Part shown: one piece after another, positions 42,857-52,765 of the stretch
Position numbering within the stretch: the stretch's first letter is position 1
Layout: the number at the start of each line of letters is the position of its first letter
NCBI RefSeq assembly: GCF_001672975.1
Contig: NZ_LZKU01000163.1
Span: forward strand, 1 to 64,000
DNA: 64,000 bases
Direction of reading: 5' to 3'
Origin: Mycobacterium sp. 1465703.0
GTDB lineage: Bacteria; Actinomycetota; Actinomycetes; Mycobacteriales; Mycobacteriaceae
The notes under the pieces: generated by a model
What the model was told of the DNA's origin: nothing
Database searches by the model: none
The model's input: only the letters and a program-made list of their open reading frames with translations
Translations under genes and position numbers: made by a program

Positions 42857-45711
42857 GGCATAACAGCGTCGACATCATGGTGCGCAAACCGTTCCTTGCG
42901 CGGACCATCCGCAGGTTCGCCGTGCCCGTGATTCTGGCGTGGGTCGGGCTCATGGTCGTGCTCAACGTGGCCGTCCCTCAGCTGGAGCCCGTCACCGAAG
43001 CGAACCGGGGACCGCTGGTCCCGGTCGATGCGCCCTCGTCGCGGGCGCTCATCCACATCGGGGAAGTGTTCAAAGAGTCGGACAGCAACAGCCTGGTGAT
43101 GGTCGTGTTGGAAGGCGATCACAAGCTCGGCGAAGCCGACCACCACTTCTACGACGACTTGGTGGCAAAACTACAGCGAGACAAGCACGTCCAATACGTC
43201 ATGAATCTGTGGGGGCAGGGGACAACCGCCGCGGGGGTGCAGAGTAACGATGGAAAGGCGTCCTACACACTGGTTCGGACTGCCGGCAATCTCGGCTCGG
43301 CGGTGTCGGACGAATCAATCAAGGCGGTGCGAAACGTGGTCTCGCAGAACAGAACCCCGCCTGGACTGAAGGTTTACGTCTCGGGCTCGGCACCGCTGTC
43401 GGCGGACATGCTCGAAGCCGGCAACGAGAGCCTGATCATGATCATGTTCGTCACCATCGTTCTCATATCGGTGATGCTGCTGGTCGTCTACCGCTCGATC
43501 ACGACCGCGCTCCTGGTGCTGTTCATGGTGATGCTGGAATTGAACTGCGGGCGGGGCATCGTCTCCTTCCTCGCCTTCCACAAGTTCATCGGGATATCCG
43601 AGTTCGCGTCAAACCTTCTGGTATCCCTGATCCTCGGTGCCGGTACCGATTACGCGATCTTTCTGATCGGCCGCTACCACGAAGCACGCCACGCGGGTGA
43701 AGACCGGGAAACCGCTTACTATTCGGCCGTGAACGGCGTCTCCCACGTCATCCTCGGATCTGGTCTCGCGGTCGCCGGCGCAACGTTCTGCCTCAAGTTC
43801 ACCCGCCTCAACTACTTCAATACCTGTGGGATCCCCTGCGCTGTGGCTATGCTCACCGCAGTCGCGGCGGCCCTGACCTTCGGTCCGGCTGTGCTGGCGC
43901 TGGGCAGCCGCGTGGGGATCTTCGAGCCGAAACGCAAAGGCGGAGCGGGGATTTGGCGCAAAGTCGGCACGGTGACGGTGCGGTGGCCCGGCCGGGTCCT
44001 GCTGGCCAGCTGCGTGGTGGTGCTGGTGGGATCGCTCACGCTCTCCACCTACCATCCCAACTACGACGACCGGATATACATCTCCAATGACAGCCCGTCG
44101 AAGCTCGGATATGCCGCGGCCGACAGGCACTTTCCGGTCAGCAGGCTCAACGGTGACATGATGATGGTCGAATCCGACCACGATATGCGCAACAGCACCG
44201 ACATGATCGCGCTGGACCGAGTGGCCCGCAGTGTGTTTCACACTCCCGGTGTGGGATTGATCCAGAGCGTCACCAGGCCGTTGGGGACTCCGCTTGAACA
44301 TTCGTCGTTCACTTACACCATGGGCTCAATGGGAACGAAGATCAAGGAAATCCTGCCGTTCCTCACCGACCTCAACACCCGGCTCACCGAGATGGCCGGC
44401 ATCACCGATCGCATGACGGGGCTGATGCGCCATCAACAAGAATTGACGTCTCAACAGGCCGGCGCGGCTCATATTGCCGCCGGAGCGGCCCAGGGCATGA
44501 AGGACGTCACCGACGCGATGCGCGACGACATCGCCGACTTCGACGATGTCTGGCGGCCGATCCGCAGCTACTTCTATTGGGAGAAGCACTGTTTCGACAT
44601 CCCGCTCTGCTGGTCGCTGCGTTCGCTATTCGAGCTGACGGACAAGTTCGACCAGCTGGACGAGCAAATGGACAAGAACCTGAAGGCTGCGATAATTCAG
44701 GACTCGGTGATGCCGCAGCTGGTCGAACTCCTCGGCCGCAATGTCGACCAGCTCGAGCAGCTACACCAGGTGATCATGGCCGAGCACAGTACGATTGCGC
44801 CCCAGCTGGCCCAGTTGGACGAGCTGAGCCGGCAGATGACGGATCTGGGCTATGCGTTCGACAGTGCGAAGAACGACGAATTCTTCTATCTACCACCAGA
44901 TGCGTTCAGCAATCCGTCGTTTCGCATCGATCTGAAATTCTTCATGTCCCCCGACGGCAAAGCCGCTCGATACATGATCTACCACGACGGCGAAGCACTC
45001 ACGGAACGCGGCATTCGCCACGACCAGGTCTATCTGCCCGCCGCCGAGGAGGCGTTGAAAGGCACCACGCTCGCCGGCGCCCATGTCTACCTCGGCGGCG
45101 CCGCGACGACGTACTGGGATATCCAGGATGCGGCCGCAACCGACCTGATCATCGCGGCCACCGCGGCGTTCGCGTTGATCTTCCTGGTGATGCTGCTCAT
45201 CACCCGGAGCATGATCGCGGCGCTGGTCATAATCGGAACCGTAGCGTTTTCGTATTCGGGAGCGTTCGGCCTGTCGGTCCTGATCTGGCAGCACCTGCTC
45301 GGCATCCCGATCAGCTGGCTGGGTCTGCCGCTCACCTTCATCATCCTGGTGGCGGTCGGCTCGGACTACAACCTGCTGCTCATAGCCCGCTACCTGGAGG
45401 AAAGCAAAGCTGGGCTGAACACCGGCCTGATCAGAGCGGTCGCCAACTCCGGCAAAGTGGTCACCACCGCCGGTCTGGTGTTCGCCGTCACGATGATGGC
45501 CATGGTCTCCGGCAAGCTGGTCTCGGTCGGTGAAATGGGATCCACGATCGGGATCGGTCTGCTGCTCGACACGCTGATTGTGCGTTCGTTCATCACGCCC
45601 GCCCTCGCTCGTCTGCTCGGGCCATTCTTCTGGTGGCCCCGCCTGATTCGCGCCCGACCGGCGCGTGCCGCGCGGCGGGTAGCGCCGGCCGTATACGCCG
45701 GCGTTCGGTGA
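42853..45711 (+). CDS. MmpL-family RND transporter
   Basis: 952 residues. Two similar halves, each with one helix, a large periplasmic loop and five further helices. The proton-relay Asp-Tyr pairs appear in LILGAGTDYAIFLIGRYHEARHAGE (first half) and LVAVGSDYNLLLIARYLEES (second half). A coiled-coil-like stretch (about residues 490-660, rich in MxDLxxRLTEM and QLVELLGRNVDQLEQL) lies in the second loop. MmpL proteins export lipids, siderophores or drugs across the inner membrane. No long cytoplasmic C-terminal domain is seen. Cargo unknown. Confidence 0.93.
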   Translation: MRHNSVDIMVRKPFLARTIRRFAVPVILAWVGLMVVLNVAVPQLEPVTEANRGPLVPVDAPSSRALIHIGEVFKESDSNSLVMVVLEGDHKLGEADHHFYDDLVAKLQRDKHVQYVMNLWGQGTTAAGVQSNDGKASYTLVRTAGNLGSAVSDESIKAVRNVVSQNRTPPGLKVYVSGSAPLSADMLEAGNESLIMIMFVTIVLISVMLLVVYRSITTALLVLFMVMLELNCGRGIVSFLAFHKFIGISEFASNLLVSLILGAGTDYAIFLIGRYHEARHAGEDRETAYYSAVNGVSHVILGSGLAVAGATFCLKFTRLNYFNTCGIPCAVAMLTAVAAALTFGPAVLALGSRVGIFEPKRKGGAGIWRKVGTVTVRWPGRVLLASCVVVLVGSLTLSTYHPNYDDRIYISNDSPSKLGYAAADRHFPVSRLNGDMMMVESDHDMRNSTDMIALDRVARSVFHTPGVGLIQSVTRPLGTPLEHSSFTYTMGSMGTKIKEILPFLTDLNTRLTEMAGITDRMTGLMRHQQELTSQQAGAAHIAAGAAQGMKDVTDAMRDDIADFDDVWRPIRSYFYWEKHCFDIPLCWSLRSLFELTDKFDQLDEQMDKNLKAAIIQDSVMPQLVELLGRNVDQLEQLHQVIMAEHSTIAPQLAQLDELSRQMTDLGYAFDSAKNDEFFYLPPDAFSNPSFRIDLKFFMSPDGKAARYMIYHDGEALTERGIRHDQVYLPAAEEALKGTTLAGAHVYLGGAATTYWDIQDAAATDLIIAATAAFALIFLVMLLITRSMIAALVIIGTVAFSYSGAFGLSVLIWQHLLGIPISWLGLPLTFIILVAVGSDYNLLLIARYLEESKAGLNTGLIRAVANSGKVVTTAGLVFAVTMMAMVSGKLVSVGEMGSTIGIGLLLDTLIVRSFITPALARLLGPFFWWPRLIRARPARAARRVAPAVYAGVR

Positions 45712-45825
45712 CCGGCGCCGTGTCGCGTTGTGTGGGCCGCATGGCTTGATGGCCCTGGTGCTCGCACCGCGGAGGTGCAAACGTTATCGGCGGGCCCCCA
45801 CGAAGTGGATAGGAAGTGACGCGAC

Positions 45826-46749
45826 ATGCAAGCGATCACCGCGCGCGACCGCGCCGCCGGTTTCCGTGGACTCGCTCTGGCCGAGGCGCCCCACCCGCAT
45901 GCCGCCGAAAACGACGTCGTTGTCCGCGTGCATGCCGCCAGCTTCACCGCGAACGAGCTCGACTGGCCGGCCACGTGGACCGACCGCTCCGGGCGCGATC
46001 GCACGCCCGTCATTCCAGGGCATGAAGTCTCCGGAGTTGTGGCCGAATTAGGTTACGGCACAACAGGGCTGACCTTAGGGCAGCGGGTTTTTGGGATCAC
46101 CGACTGGGCCCGCGACGGCTCGCTCGCGGAGTACGTCGCGGTGGAGGCCCGCAATCTCGCGCCGTTATCAGCCGACGTCGACCACGTGGTGGCCGCTGCG
46201 TTGGCGTTGCCCGGACTGACCGCATGGCAGGGGCTGTTCGCTCATGCCCACCTTGTCGCCGGCCAGACCGTTCTGGTTCATGGCGCCGCCGGTGCCGTCG
46301 GTTCCCTGGTGGTGCAACTTGCCCGCGACGCGGGCGCTTGCGTCATCGGGAGCGGGCGTGCCGAGCACCGCGAGGCGGTGCTGGGCCTCGGCGCCGACAG
46401 TTTTCTGGACCTGCGATCGGATCGCCTCGAGGAGGCCGGCACGGCCGACGTGGTATTCGACGTAATCGGTGGTGAAATCCTGGATCGCTCAGCGCAATTG
46501 GTGCGTCCGGGCGGCGCGCTGATCACCATCGCCGAGCCGCCGCGGGTTCAACCCGAGCACGCACGCGCTGTCTTTTTCGTCGTCGAACCCGACCGGCAAG
46601 CCCTTACCGTGCTGGAACGCAGGGTTCGCGACGGCCGACTGCGCCCAGTCGTCAAAACGGTATGTGCACTGGCCGACGCTGCGTCGGCATTCGACCCGGC
46701 GCGTCGTGGCGGCGGCAAGACCGTCATCACGGTCGCCGAAGCGGGCTAG
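45826..46749 (+). CDS. Quinone-oxidoreductase-like medium-chain reductase
   Basis: 307 residues of the zinc-less MDR family. The GroES-like start has RVHAASFTANELDWPATW and TPVIPGHEVSGVVAELG. The Rossmann motif is VLVHGAAGAVGSLVVQLARDAGA. NADPH would reduce quinones or enones. It ends 23 bp into the convergent hydrolase gene. Belongs to the island block. Confidence 0.87.
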   Translation: MQAITARDRAAGFRGLALAEAPHPHAAENDVVVRVHAASFTANELDWPATWTDRSGRDRTPVIPGHEVSGVVAELGYGTTGLTLGQRVFGITDWARDGSLAEYVAVEARNLAPLSADVDHVVAAALALPGLTAWQGLFAHAHLVAGQTVLVHGAAGAVGSLVVQLARDAGACVIGSGRAEHREAVLGLGADSFLDLRSDRLEEAGTADVVFDVIGGEILDRSAQLVRPGGALITIAEPPRVQPEHARAVFFVVEPDRQALTVLERRVRDGRLRPVVKTVCALADAASAFDPARRGGGKTVITVAEAG

Positions 46750-47527
46750 CCGAGCGCGCGTCGAAATCCAGTACCGCCCGCGCGAATTGTGGTGGGTCGT
46801 AATCGACCGCCTGGTGCCCTTGGCCGCGCAACTCGGCAACCGTCGCGCCTGGTACCAAGTCGGCTACGGCCGTGGCGGCCGCCCGGAAATACGCGGGACT
46901 CTGGGTGCCGAACAACATACGCACCGGCACGGTGATCCCGGCTAGCCGCTCGGTGGCTCGGTAGGCGCGGGCCGCGGCGAGTTCGCGGCCGGCGGTGTGC
47001 CCGATCGAGTCGGCCAGATACGGAAACTCGCGATTGGCAAGGTCTTTGATGGCCGGCCGGGGGAGATGCAGGGTGTCGTCGTAGAACGCTTCGAGTATTT
47101 CGCGCGGGTCCGACATCGTGGTGATGCGTGCGAGGCCCTCGGGCGACCCGACGTCATGGCCCGGCGACGGGATCGGCGGCTCGTACAGCATGATCCGGAC
47201 GAATGCGGATGTGATCAGGGCTGCTTCCAGGACCGCCAACGCCCCGTAGGAATGCCCGACGACGTAGACGTCGCCGCCGACGGCCTCGGCGACGGCCGCC
47301 ACATCCTCGGCTTCCCGGCTCAGGCTGTAGGGCTCGACCTCGGTGGTGCTCAGTCCCCGACCACGGCGGTCCATCGCGTGGACGGTGTAACGCTGTGCCA
47401 GCACCGGCGTCACCGAGGACCAGCGAGCACGCGTGCCGGTGCTGCCATGCACCAGCAGCAGCGGCGGACCGGCGCCAACGGATTCATAACCGATGCGGGT
47501 CCCGTCGGGAGAAATCACGGTTGTCAT
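46727..47527 (-). CDS. Alpha/beta hydrolase
   Basis: 266 residues from ATG 47527. Oxyanion strand LLLVHGSTGTRARW, nucleophile elbow VVGHSYGALAVLEA and C-terminal histidine motif RGQGHQAVDYDPPQFARAVLDF. The cap region is short. It resembles epoxide hydrolases and haloperoxidase-like esterases. The frame running to 47869 is an artefact: its first 114 residues are not conserved. Confidence 0.85.
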   Translation of the reverse strand: MTTVISPDGTRIGYESVGAGPPLLLVHGSTGTRARWSSVTPVLAQRYTVHAMDRRGRGLSTTEVEPYSLSREAEDVAAVAEAVGGDVYVVGHSYGALAVLEAALITSAFVRIMLYEPPIPSPGHDVGSPEGLARITTMSDPREILEAFYDDTLHLPRPAIKDLANREFPYLADSIGHTAGRELAAARAYRATERLAGITVPVRMLFGTQSPAYFRAAATAVADLVPGATVAELRGQGHQAVDYDPPQFARAVLDFDARSASPLRRP

Positions 47528-47760
47528 GCTGATTGCAACACCGCCCCGGGCCCGTTCCCAGTTGACAAACGCGTCATGTTGCCCACAGAAACTGCCATGC
47601 TCCAAATCAGTTGACTGCAAAACACTCTGGTAGCAGCGCACACCGCTCACAATGCGCCATCCGCTCCACAGAATAGGACGGCTCTGGCCATCAACGGCAT
47701 TGGCGGCGCGGAATGGTTGTTCTCTTCTCGCGAGCGTCACGATTCGATGGAAGGTACCGA

Positions 47761-48717
47761 ATGAGACTTGGACTTCGCCTGCCCCAGAGATTGGGCGTCG
47801 ACCTGCAACACGATCTGGTCGAAGCGGCCCGGGCAGCCGAGGCGGCCGGATATTCCAGCGTGTGGACATACGAGCGACTGCTCTTCCCGCGGACGCCCGT
47901 CGAGCCCTACGCCGGATCCAACGTGCCGTGGCCGGAACACTCGCGCCAGGCCGCCGACCCGTTGGCCGTCCTCACCGCCGCGGCCGTCGCGACCGAAAGC
48001 GTCCGCCTCGGTACCTCCGTCCTCGTCGCGGCACTGCACACTCCGGTCCAGCTCGCCAAGGCGCTCGCCACGATCGATCAGATCAGCGGCGGCCGAGTGA
48101 TCGCGGGCCTGGGCACCGGTTGGGCCACCGACGAACTGCAGGCCACCGGCGCCACCCGGGCCGATCGCGGCCGCTTCCTCGACGAGACGCTCGATGTCTT
48201 CGACGCGGTGTGGGGCCCCGACCCGGTGAGCTTCCGGGGACCGCGGGTGGTGGTCGACAACGCCGCGGTCCTGCCCAAGCCGGTGGCGAAAATACCCGTC
48301 ATGCTGGGTGGCGGCGGCCAAAACCTGGGCCGTGGCACCAGTTCGAAAGCGTTGCAGCGCATCGCCAAACGCGCCGACGGCTGGCTACCGCTGCTGGGCA
48401 CGCCGGGCCCGGCGGGAGCTGCGCAATTGCGGGCCGACTGGGACCGCATCCGGGGCATGGCTTGCGAATACGGGCGTGACACGAGCCGGATGGAGATGAT
48501 CGTGGTCGGCAACGTCACCTTCACCCACCGGACGGCCGGACCTGACCGAACCGCATTCGTCGGCACGCTGGACCAGGTTCTCGACGATGTCCGGACCGCC
48601 GCGGAGGCGGGCGCCGACGAGCTCATCGTGGATCTCAATCTGCAGGACTGGTTCACCAGCACTGCGCAAATGCTGGAGACGGCGGTGCTGATACGCGAAC
48701 GAGCGGCAGTCTCGTGA
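47761..48717 (+). CDS. F420-dependent LLM-class oxidoreductase
   Basis: 318 residues of luciferase-like TIM barrel. MRLGLRLPQRLGVDLQHDLVEAARAAEAAGYSSVWTYERLLFP, LGTSVLVAALHTPVQLAKALATIDQISGGRVIAGLGTGW and the C-terminal VDLNLQDW give the family. It resembles the Rv-type F420 reductases annotated TIGR03620. GTGA overlap joins it to the AraC regulator, which suggests that the regulator controls this small operon. Confidence 0.88.
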   Translation: MRLGLRLPQRLGVDLQHDLVEAARAAEAAGYSSVWTYERLLFPRTPVEPYAGSNVPWPEHSRQAADPLAVLTAAAVATESVRLGTSVLVAALHTPVQLAKALATIDQISGGRVIAGLGTGWATDELQATGATRADRGRFLDETLDVFDAVWGPDPVSFRGPRVVVDNAAVLPKPVAKIPVMLGGGGQNLGRGTSSKALQRIAKRADGWLPLLGTPGPAGAAQLRADWDRIRGMACEYGRDTSRMEMIVVGNVTFTHRTAGPDRTAFVGTLDQVLDDVRTAAEAGADELIVDLNLQDWFTSTAQMLETAVLIRERAAVS

Positions 48718-49688
48718 TCGAAGGTCTGCGCATCCTGACCGATACTTCGGATCCAGAAGAGGCGCGTACCCAAATCGCTTCCGTCTACTGTCCTCACCGC
48801 CTCACTGTCCAGCGCGGCTTGTCGAAGTTCCGTGCACAGCACGCCGAGGGAGGCGCCAGTGGTTTAGGCGTTTACTTCCTGTCTTATGGGTCGGCTACCA
48901 CATTGCTGGAATCCGGGAGACTCGACGACTTCGTCCTGGTGTCCCAACAGATCAGCGGCCGCTTTGCGGCCCGTGCGCACAGCGGGGAACGGCTGCTGGT
49001 GCCCGGCGAACACGTGGTGCTGGATGCGCACACGGCGTATCAGCTGCGCTGGGAAGAGAACTGCAAGCTTTTCCACGCGCGGATTCCGCGTACCGAATTC
49101 GAGACGGCGGTTGCTGAGTTCACCGGCGCGGGTGAGTCGGACGCGGTTCGATTCCCGTTGAGCTCGCGACCATCGAAGCCAGGAACGGTGGCCGTCGCGA
49201 AGGTGATGCAATTCCTGCTGCGTAATGCCGGACGGAACGGCCTTCTGACTTCCGGGCCGCTACTGCGGGCCCAGATGCGTCGGATGTTGGTAGCGAGCAT
49301 CGTCGAGGCCTACCCCGGGTTTAGTCACACGGACGCGGGCCCCAGTGGTGCCGTTCGGCCGCCGGCGGTGCGGCGTGCGGTCGCCTACCTCGAGGACGCC
49401 GCGGCCGAGGACGTCCGGATCAGCGACGTGGCGGCTGCCGCGCGGTTGAGCACTCGTGCCCTCCAGGAAGCCTTCCGTAAGCACCTGGACACGACTCCGA
49501 TTGCCTACCTGAAGTCGATCCGGCTTGCTCGGGCGCACGCGGACCTGCGGCAGTCATCTGTCGAGGACGGGACGACCGTGGCAGCCGTCGCATACCGGTG
49601 GGGCTTCGGCAATCTCGGCCGGTTCGCGGCCGACTACCGGCGGGAATTCGGCCGCTCTCCGAGCGAGGTACTGCGTGGGTCGCTGTGA
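48714..49688 (+). CDS. AraC-family transcriptional regulator
   Basis: 324 residues. The N-terminal 190 or so form an AraC_binding_2-type sensing domain (LVSQQISGRFAARAHSGERLLVPGEHVVLDAHTAYQLRW). The C-terminal 100 have both helix-turn-helix motifs: VRISDVAAAARLSTRALQEAFRK and VAAVAYRWGFGNLGRFAADYRREFGRSPSEVL. GTG 48714 overlaps the stop of the oxidoreductase. It likely controls the island genes; the signal is unknown. Confidence 0.9.
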   Translation: MIEGLRILTDTSDPEEARTQIASVYCPHRLTVQRGLSKFRAQHAEGGASGLGVYFLSYGSATTLLESGRLDDFVLVSQQISGRFAARAHSGERLLVPGEHVVLDAHTAYQLRWEENCKLFHARIPRTEFETAVAEFTGAGESDAVRFPLSSRPSKPGTVAVAKVMQFLLRNAGRNGLLTSGPLLRAQMRRMLVASIVEAYPGFSHTDAGPSGAVRPPAVRRAVAYLEDAAAEDVRISDVAAAARLSTRALQEAFRKHLDTTPIAYLKSIRLARAHADLRQSSVEDGTTVAAVAYRWGFGNLGRFAADYRREFGRSPSEVLRGSL

Positions 49689-49766
49689 CGGGGCCGAGAC
49701 AAGTCCATCACGACGCCGCGCCGCAAAGGTGGAGTCTGCCCAGGTCAGAAGGCGCGACGGGGTAAG

Positions 49767-50504
49767 GTGCTTGAGGTGGTGAGAATTCCGCGACCGCATC
49801 CCAGCGTGAAGCCGGGGGCCAAGGTCGACGCGCGCAGCGAACGCTGGCGCGAGCACCGCAAGAAAGTGCGCGGCGAGATCGTCGACGCGGCGTTCCGCGC
49901 CATTGACCGGCTCGGACCCGAGCTTTCGGTGCGCGAAATCGCCGAAGAGGCCGGCACCGCCAAACCCAAGATCTACCGGCATTTCCATGACAAGTCCGAC
50001 CTGTTCCAGGCGATCGGGGAGCGGCTGCGCGACATGCTGTGGGCGGCGATCTTCCCGTCCATCGACCTGAAAACCGACTCGGCCCGCGAGGTCATCCGGC
50101 GCAGCGTCGAAGAATACGTCATCCTGGTCGACAAGCACCCCAACGTGCTGCGGGTGTTCATCCAGGGCCGGTCGGCGGCCAGCCCCCAAATCCTGGCCGA
50201 GGGACGTGGCATCACCCTGGCGGTGGCCGACATGTTCGACAACGAGCTGCGGGAGATGGATCTCGACCACGCCGCGGTCGAACTGGCCGGGCATGCGGCA
50301 TTCGGCTGTGCCGCGTCGGCCACCGAGTGGTGGCTGGGTCCTGAGCCGGAGAGCCCCCGCCTGATGTCGCGTGAGCAGTTCGTCGCGCACCTGACCACCA
50401 TCATGATGGGGGTCATCGTCGGCACCGCCGAGGCGCTGGGCATCACGATGAATCCTGACCTGCCGATTCACGAAATGGCGGCCGGCAACCCGGCCGCGAG
50501 CTGA
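49767..50504 (+). CDS. TetR-family regulator (Rv3050c-like)
   Basis: 245 residues, close to the size of Rv3050c. The HTH LSVREIAEEAGTAKPKIYRHFHDKSDLFQAIGE lies near residues 53-87. The ligand domain includes VEEYVILVDKHPNVLRVFIQGR. It marks the return to the conserved gene order after the island. A 22-bp inverted repeat 54 bp downstream, before the monooxygenase, is its likely target. Confidence 0.88.
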   Translation: MLEVVRIPRPHPSVKPGAKVDARSERWREHRKKVRGEIVDAAFRAIDRLGPELSVREIAEEAGTAKPKIYRHFHDKSDLFQAIGERLRDMLWAAIFPSIDLKTDSAREVIRRSVEEYVILVDKHPNVLRVFIQGRSAASPQILAEGRGITLAVADMFDNELREMDLDHAAVELAGHAAFGCAASATEWWLGPEPESPRLMSREQFVAHLTTIMMGVIVGTAEALGITMNPDLPIHEMAAGNPAAS

Positions 50505-50557
50505 GCAAGCCGCGGCGTTGACAATCGCCGCGGCCATCGATAACACTCGTCCGAACC

Positions 50558-50579
50558 GATACCCTGGGTACTGGGTATC
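50558..50579. promoter_or_regulatory. Inverted repeat upstream of the flavin monooxygenase
   Basis: gataccc at 50558-50564 and gggtatc at 50573-50579 are complementary 7-bp arms around an 8-bp spacer. The position, 75 bp before the start codon and just after a TetR gene, suggests a repressor site. Confidence 0.5.
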
Positions 50580-50653
50580 TGCGTGAGCCGGGTCCGAAGT
50601 CGAAGACGCCGGCTAACGCCGACCCGAGACAGCTTTGGAGAGAAAGACCGACC

Positions 50654-52195
50654 GTGACCGACGTCGTGACACAAACCGAGACGATCCCCGGGGCCAAGGC
50701 CTCGCAACCCGTGCACACGCGCGCCGTCATCATCGGGACCGGGTTCTCCGGTCTGGGGATGGCGATCGCACTGCAGAAGCAGGGCATCGGTTTCGTCATC
50801 CTGGAAAAGGCCGACGACATCGGCGGCACCTGGCGAGACAACAGTTACCCCGGGTGCGCCTGCGACATCCCGTCACACCTGTATTCGTTCTCATTCGAGC
50901 CCAAACCCGACTGGAAAAACCCGTTCTCCTATCAGCCCGAGATCTGGGACTACCTCAAGGGCATCACCGAGAAGTACGGGCTGCGCCGCTACGTCGAGTT
51001 CAACTCGTTGGTGGACCGTGCCCACTGGGACGATGACGAGAACCGCTGGCACGTGTTCACCGCCGACGGGCGCGAATATGTCGCCCAGTTCCTGATTTCG
51101 GGTGCCGGCGCCCTGCACATCCCGTCCATGCCCGACATCGAGGGCCGCGACGAATTCCGCGGTGCCGCTTTCCATTCCGCGGAATGGGACCACAGCGTCG
51201 ACCTGACCGGCAAGCGGGTGGCGGTGATAGGAACCGGTGCCAGCGCGATCCAGATCGTGCCGGAGATCGTCGGGCAGGTCGCCGAACTTCAGCTCTACCA
51301 ACGCACTCCGCCGTGGGTGGTGCCGCGATCGAACCCCGAGATTCCGCCGGCGGTACGCGGGGCGATGGAGAACGTCCCCGGCCTGCGTGCGCTGGTCCGT
51401 CTCGTCATCTACTGGGGACAGGAAGCGCTGGCGTTCGGCATGACCAAGCGGCCGAACCTGCTGAAGGTCATCGAGGCCTACTGCAAGTACAACATTCGGC
51501 GCTCGGTCAAGGATCGGGAGTTGCGCCGCAAGCTGATCCCGAACTACCGCGTTGGCTGCAAGCGAATCCTGAACTCATCCACCTACTACGGCGCGGTCGC
51601 CGACCCGAAGACCGAATTGGTCACCGACCACATTGCCCGGATCACGCCCGACGGCATCGTTACCGTCGACGGCACCGAGCGGCAGGCCGATGTGATCGTG
51701 TACGCCACCGGATTTCACGTCACCGACTCCTACACCTACGTCCAGATCAAGGGACTGCACGGTGAGGACCTGGTGGACCGCTGGAACCGCGAGGGCATCG
51801 GTGCGCACCGCGGGATCACCGTGGCCGATGTGCCCAACCTGTTCTTCCTGCTGGGGCCCAACACCGGGCTGGGACACAACTCGGTGGTGTTCATGATCGA
51901 ATCCCAAATCCGTTACGTCGCAGACGCGATCGCGACCTGCGACAAGCTCGGCGCGCAGGCGCTGGCCCCCACCCGCGGCGCTCAGGACAAGTTCAACGAC
52001 GAGTTGCAGCGCAGGCTGGGCCCGTCGGTGTGGAACAGCGGTGGATGCAGCAGCTGGTATCTGGATGAGCATGGCAAGAACACCGTGCTCTGGGGCGGCT
52101 ACACCTGGGAGTACTGGCGGTCGACCCGCTCGGTCAAGCCGGACGAATACCAGTTCTACGGCGTGAACATGGGCCGGCACGCGGCCGCCTCCTGA
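50654..52195 (+). CDS. Flavin-containing/Baeyer-Villiger-type monooxygenase (Rv3049c-like)
   Basis: 513 residues. FAD-binding GxGxxG is VIIGTGFSGLGMAIALQKQG. The BVMO fingerprint is DEFRGAAFHSAEWDHSVDL, and NADPH-binding GTGASAIQI follows. GGTWRDNSYPGCACDIPSHLYSFSF is the usual substrate/FAD loop. Such enzymes insert oxygen next to ketones or oxidise thioamide prodrugs. Ortholog of Rv3049c by neighbours. GTG 50654. Confidence 0.92.
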   Translation: MTDVVTQTETIPGAKASQPVHTRAVIIGTGFSGLGMAIALQKQGIGFVILEKADDIGGTWRDNSYPGCACDIPSHLYSFSFEPKPDWKNPFSYQPEIWDYLKGITEKYGLRRYVEFNSLVDRAHWDDDENRWHVFTADGREYVAQFLISGAGALHIPSMPDIEGRDEFRGAAFHSAEWDHSVDLTGKRVAVIGTGASAIQIVPEIVGQVAELQLYQRTPPWVVPRSNPEIPPAVRGAMENVPGLRALVRLVIYWGQEALAFGMTKRPNLLKVIEAYCKYNIRRSVKDRELRRKLIPNYRVGCKRILNSSTYYGAVADPKTELVTDHIARITPDGIVTVDGTERQADVIVYATGFHVTDSYTYVQIKGLHGEDLVDRWNREGIGAHRGITVADVPNLFFLLGPNTGLGHNSVVFMIESQIRYVADAIATCDKLGAQALAPTRGAQDKFNDELQRRLGPSVWNSGGCSSWYLDEHGKNTVLWGGYTWEYWRSTRSVKPDEYQFYGVNMGRHAAAS

Positions 52196-52210
52196 CGGCG
52201 GGCGCTCGTA

Positions 52211-52765
52211 TCATCCTTGGCGCCTGATGATTTCGGCGAAGGCCTGCGCGGCCGCGTCCACTCCGGCATCATCATCGGTGGCCACCAGATCCAGTAGCAG
52301 GCCGCGTACGACAGCCAGTCCAAGGCGGGCCAACGCGGGGTCGACCGGGCCGTCGGCGAGGTACTTTAGGGCCTCGGCTTCGGCCAGCCAGCGGTCGACG
52401 GCGCCGGGAATCATTCGGGCGAAAGGCTTTTCGCCCTGGGCGGCGCGGGCATAGCACTCGAAGAAGAGCCGCTCTGATTGGCGAAGCTCGGGCCGACGAA
52501 GGTCGGCCCACATCGCGGCAAAGCTCTGAGCCGGATCGGCCGGCAATTCGGCCAACAGCTCCATCTGACGGCGCTCGACTTCCTCGACGATCGCCACGAG
52601 TAAGTCTTCTCGAGAGCCGAAGTGGTGCAACAGCATCCGGTGGCTGGTGCCGACCGCGGCGGCCACCTCGCGCAGCGACCGGTCGCCGATGCCGCCGGTG
52701 GAGAACTCAGCGACGAGTGCGTCGAGGAGTTGACGGCGCCGCTCGGGGTCAGGAGTTCGCGCCAT
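52211..52765 (-). CDS. TetR-family regulator
   Basis: 184 residues. HTH: GDRSLREVAAAVGTSHRMLLHHFGSREDLLVAIVEEVERRQ, residues about 27-67. The C-terminal part is helical with R-x-x-R-G-L-L-L-D. Its ATG lies inside the last 17 bp of the SRPBCC gene, so both are translated from the same transcript, and the operator is upstream of that gene. Confidence 0.86.
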   Translation of the reverse strand: MARTPDPERRRQLLDALVAEFSTGGIGDRSLREVAAAVGTSHRMLLHHFGSREDLLVAIVEEVERRQMELLAELPADPAQSFAAMWADLRRPELRQSERLFFECYARAAQGEKPFARMIPGAVDRWLAEAEALKYLADGPVDPALARLGLAVVRGLLLDLVATDDDAGVDAAAQAFAEIIRRQG

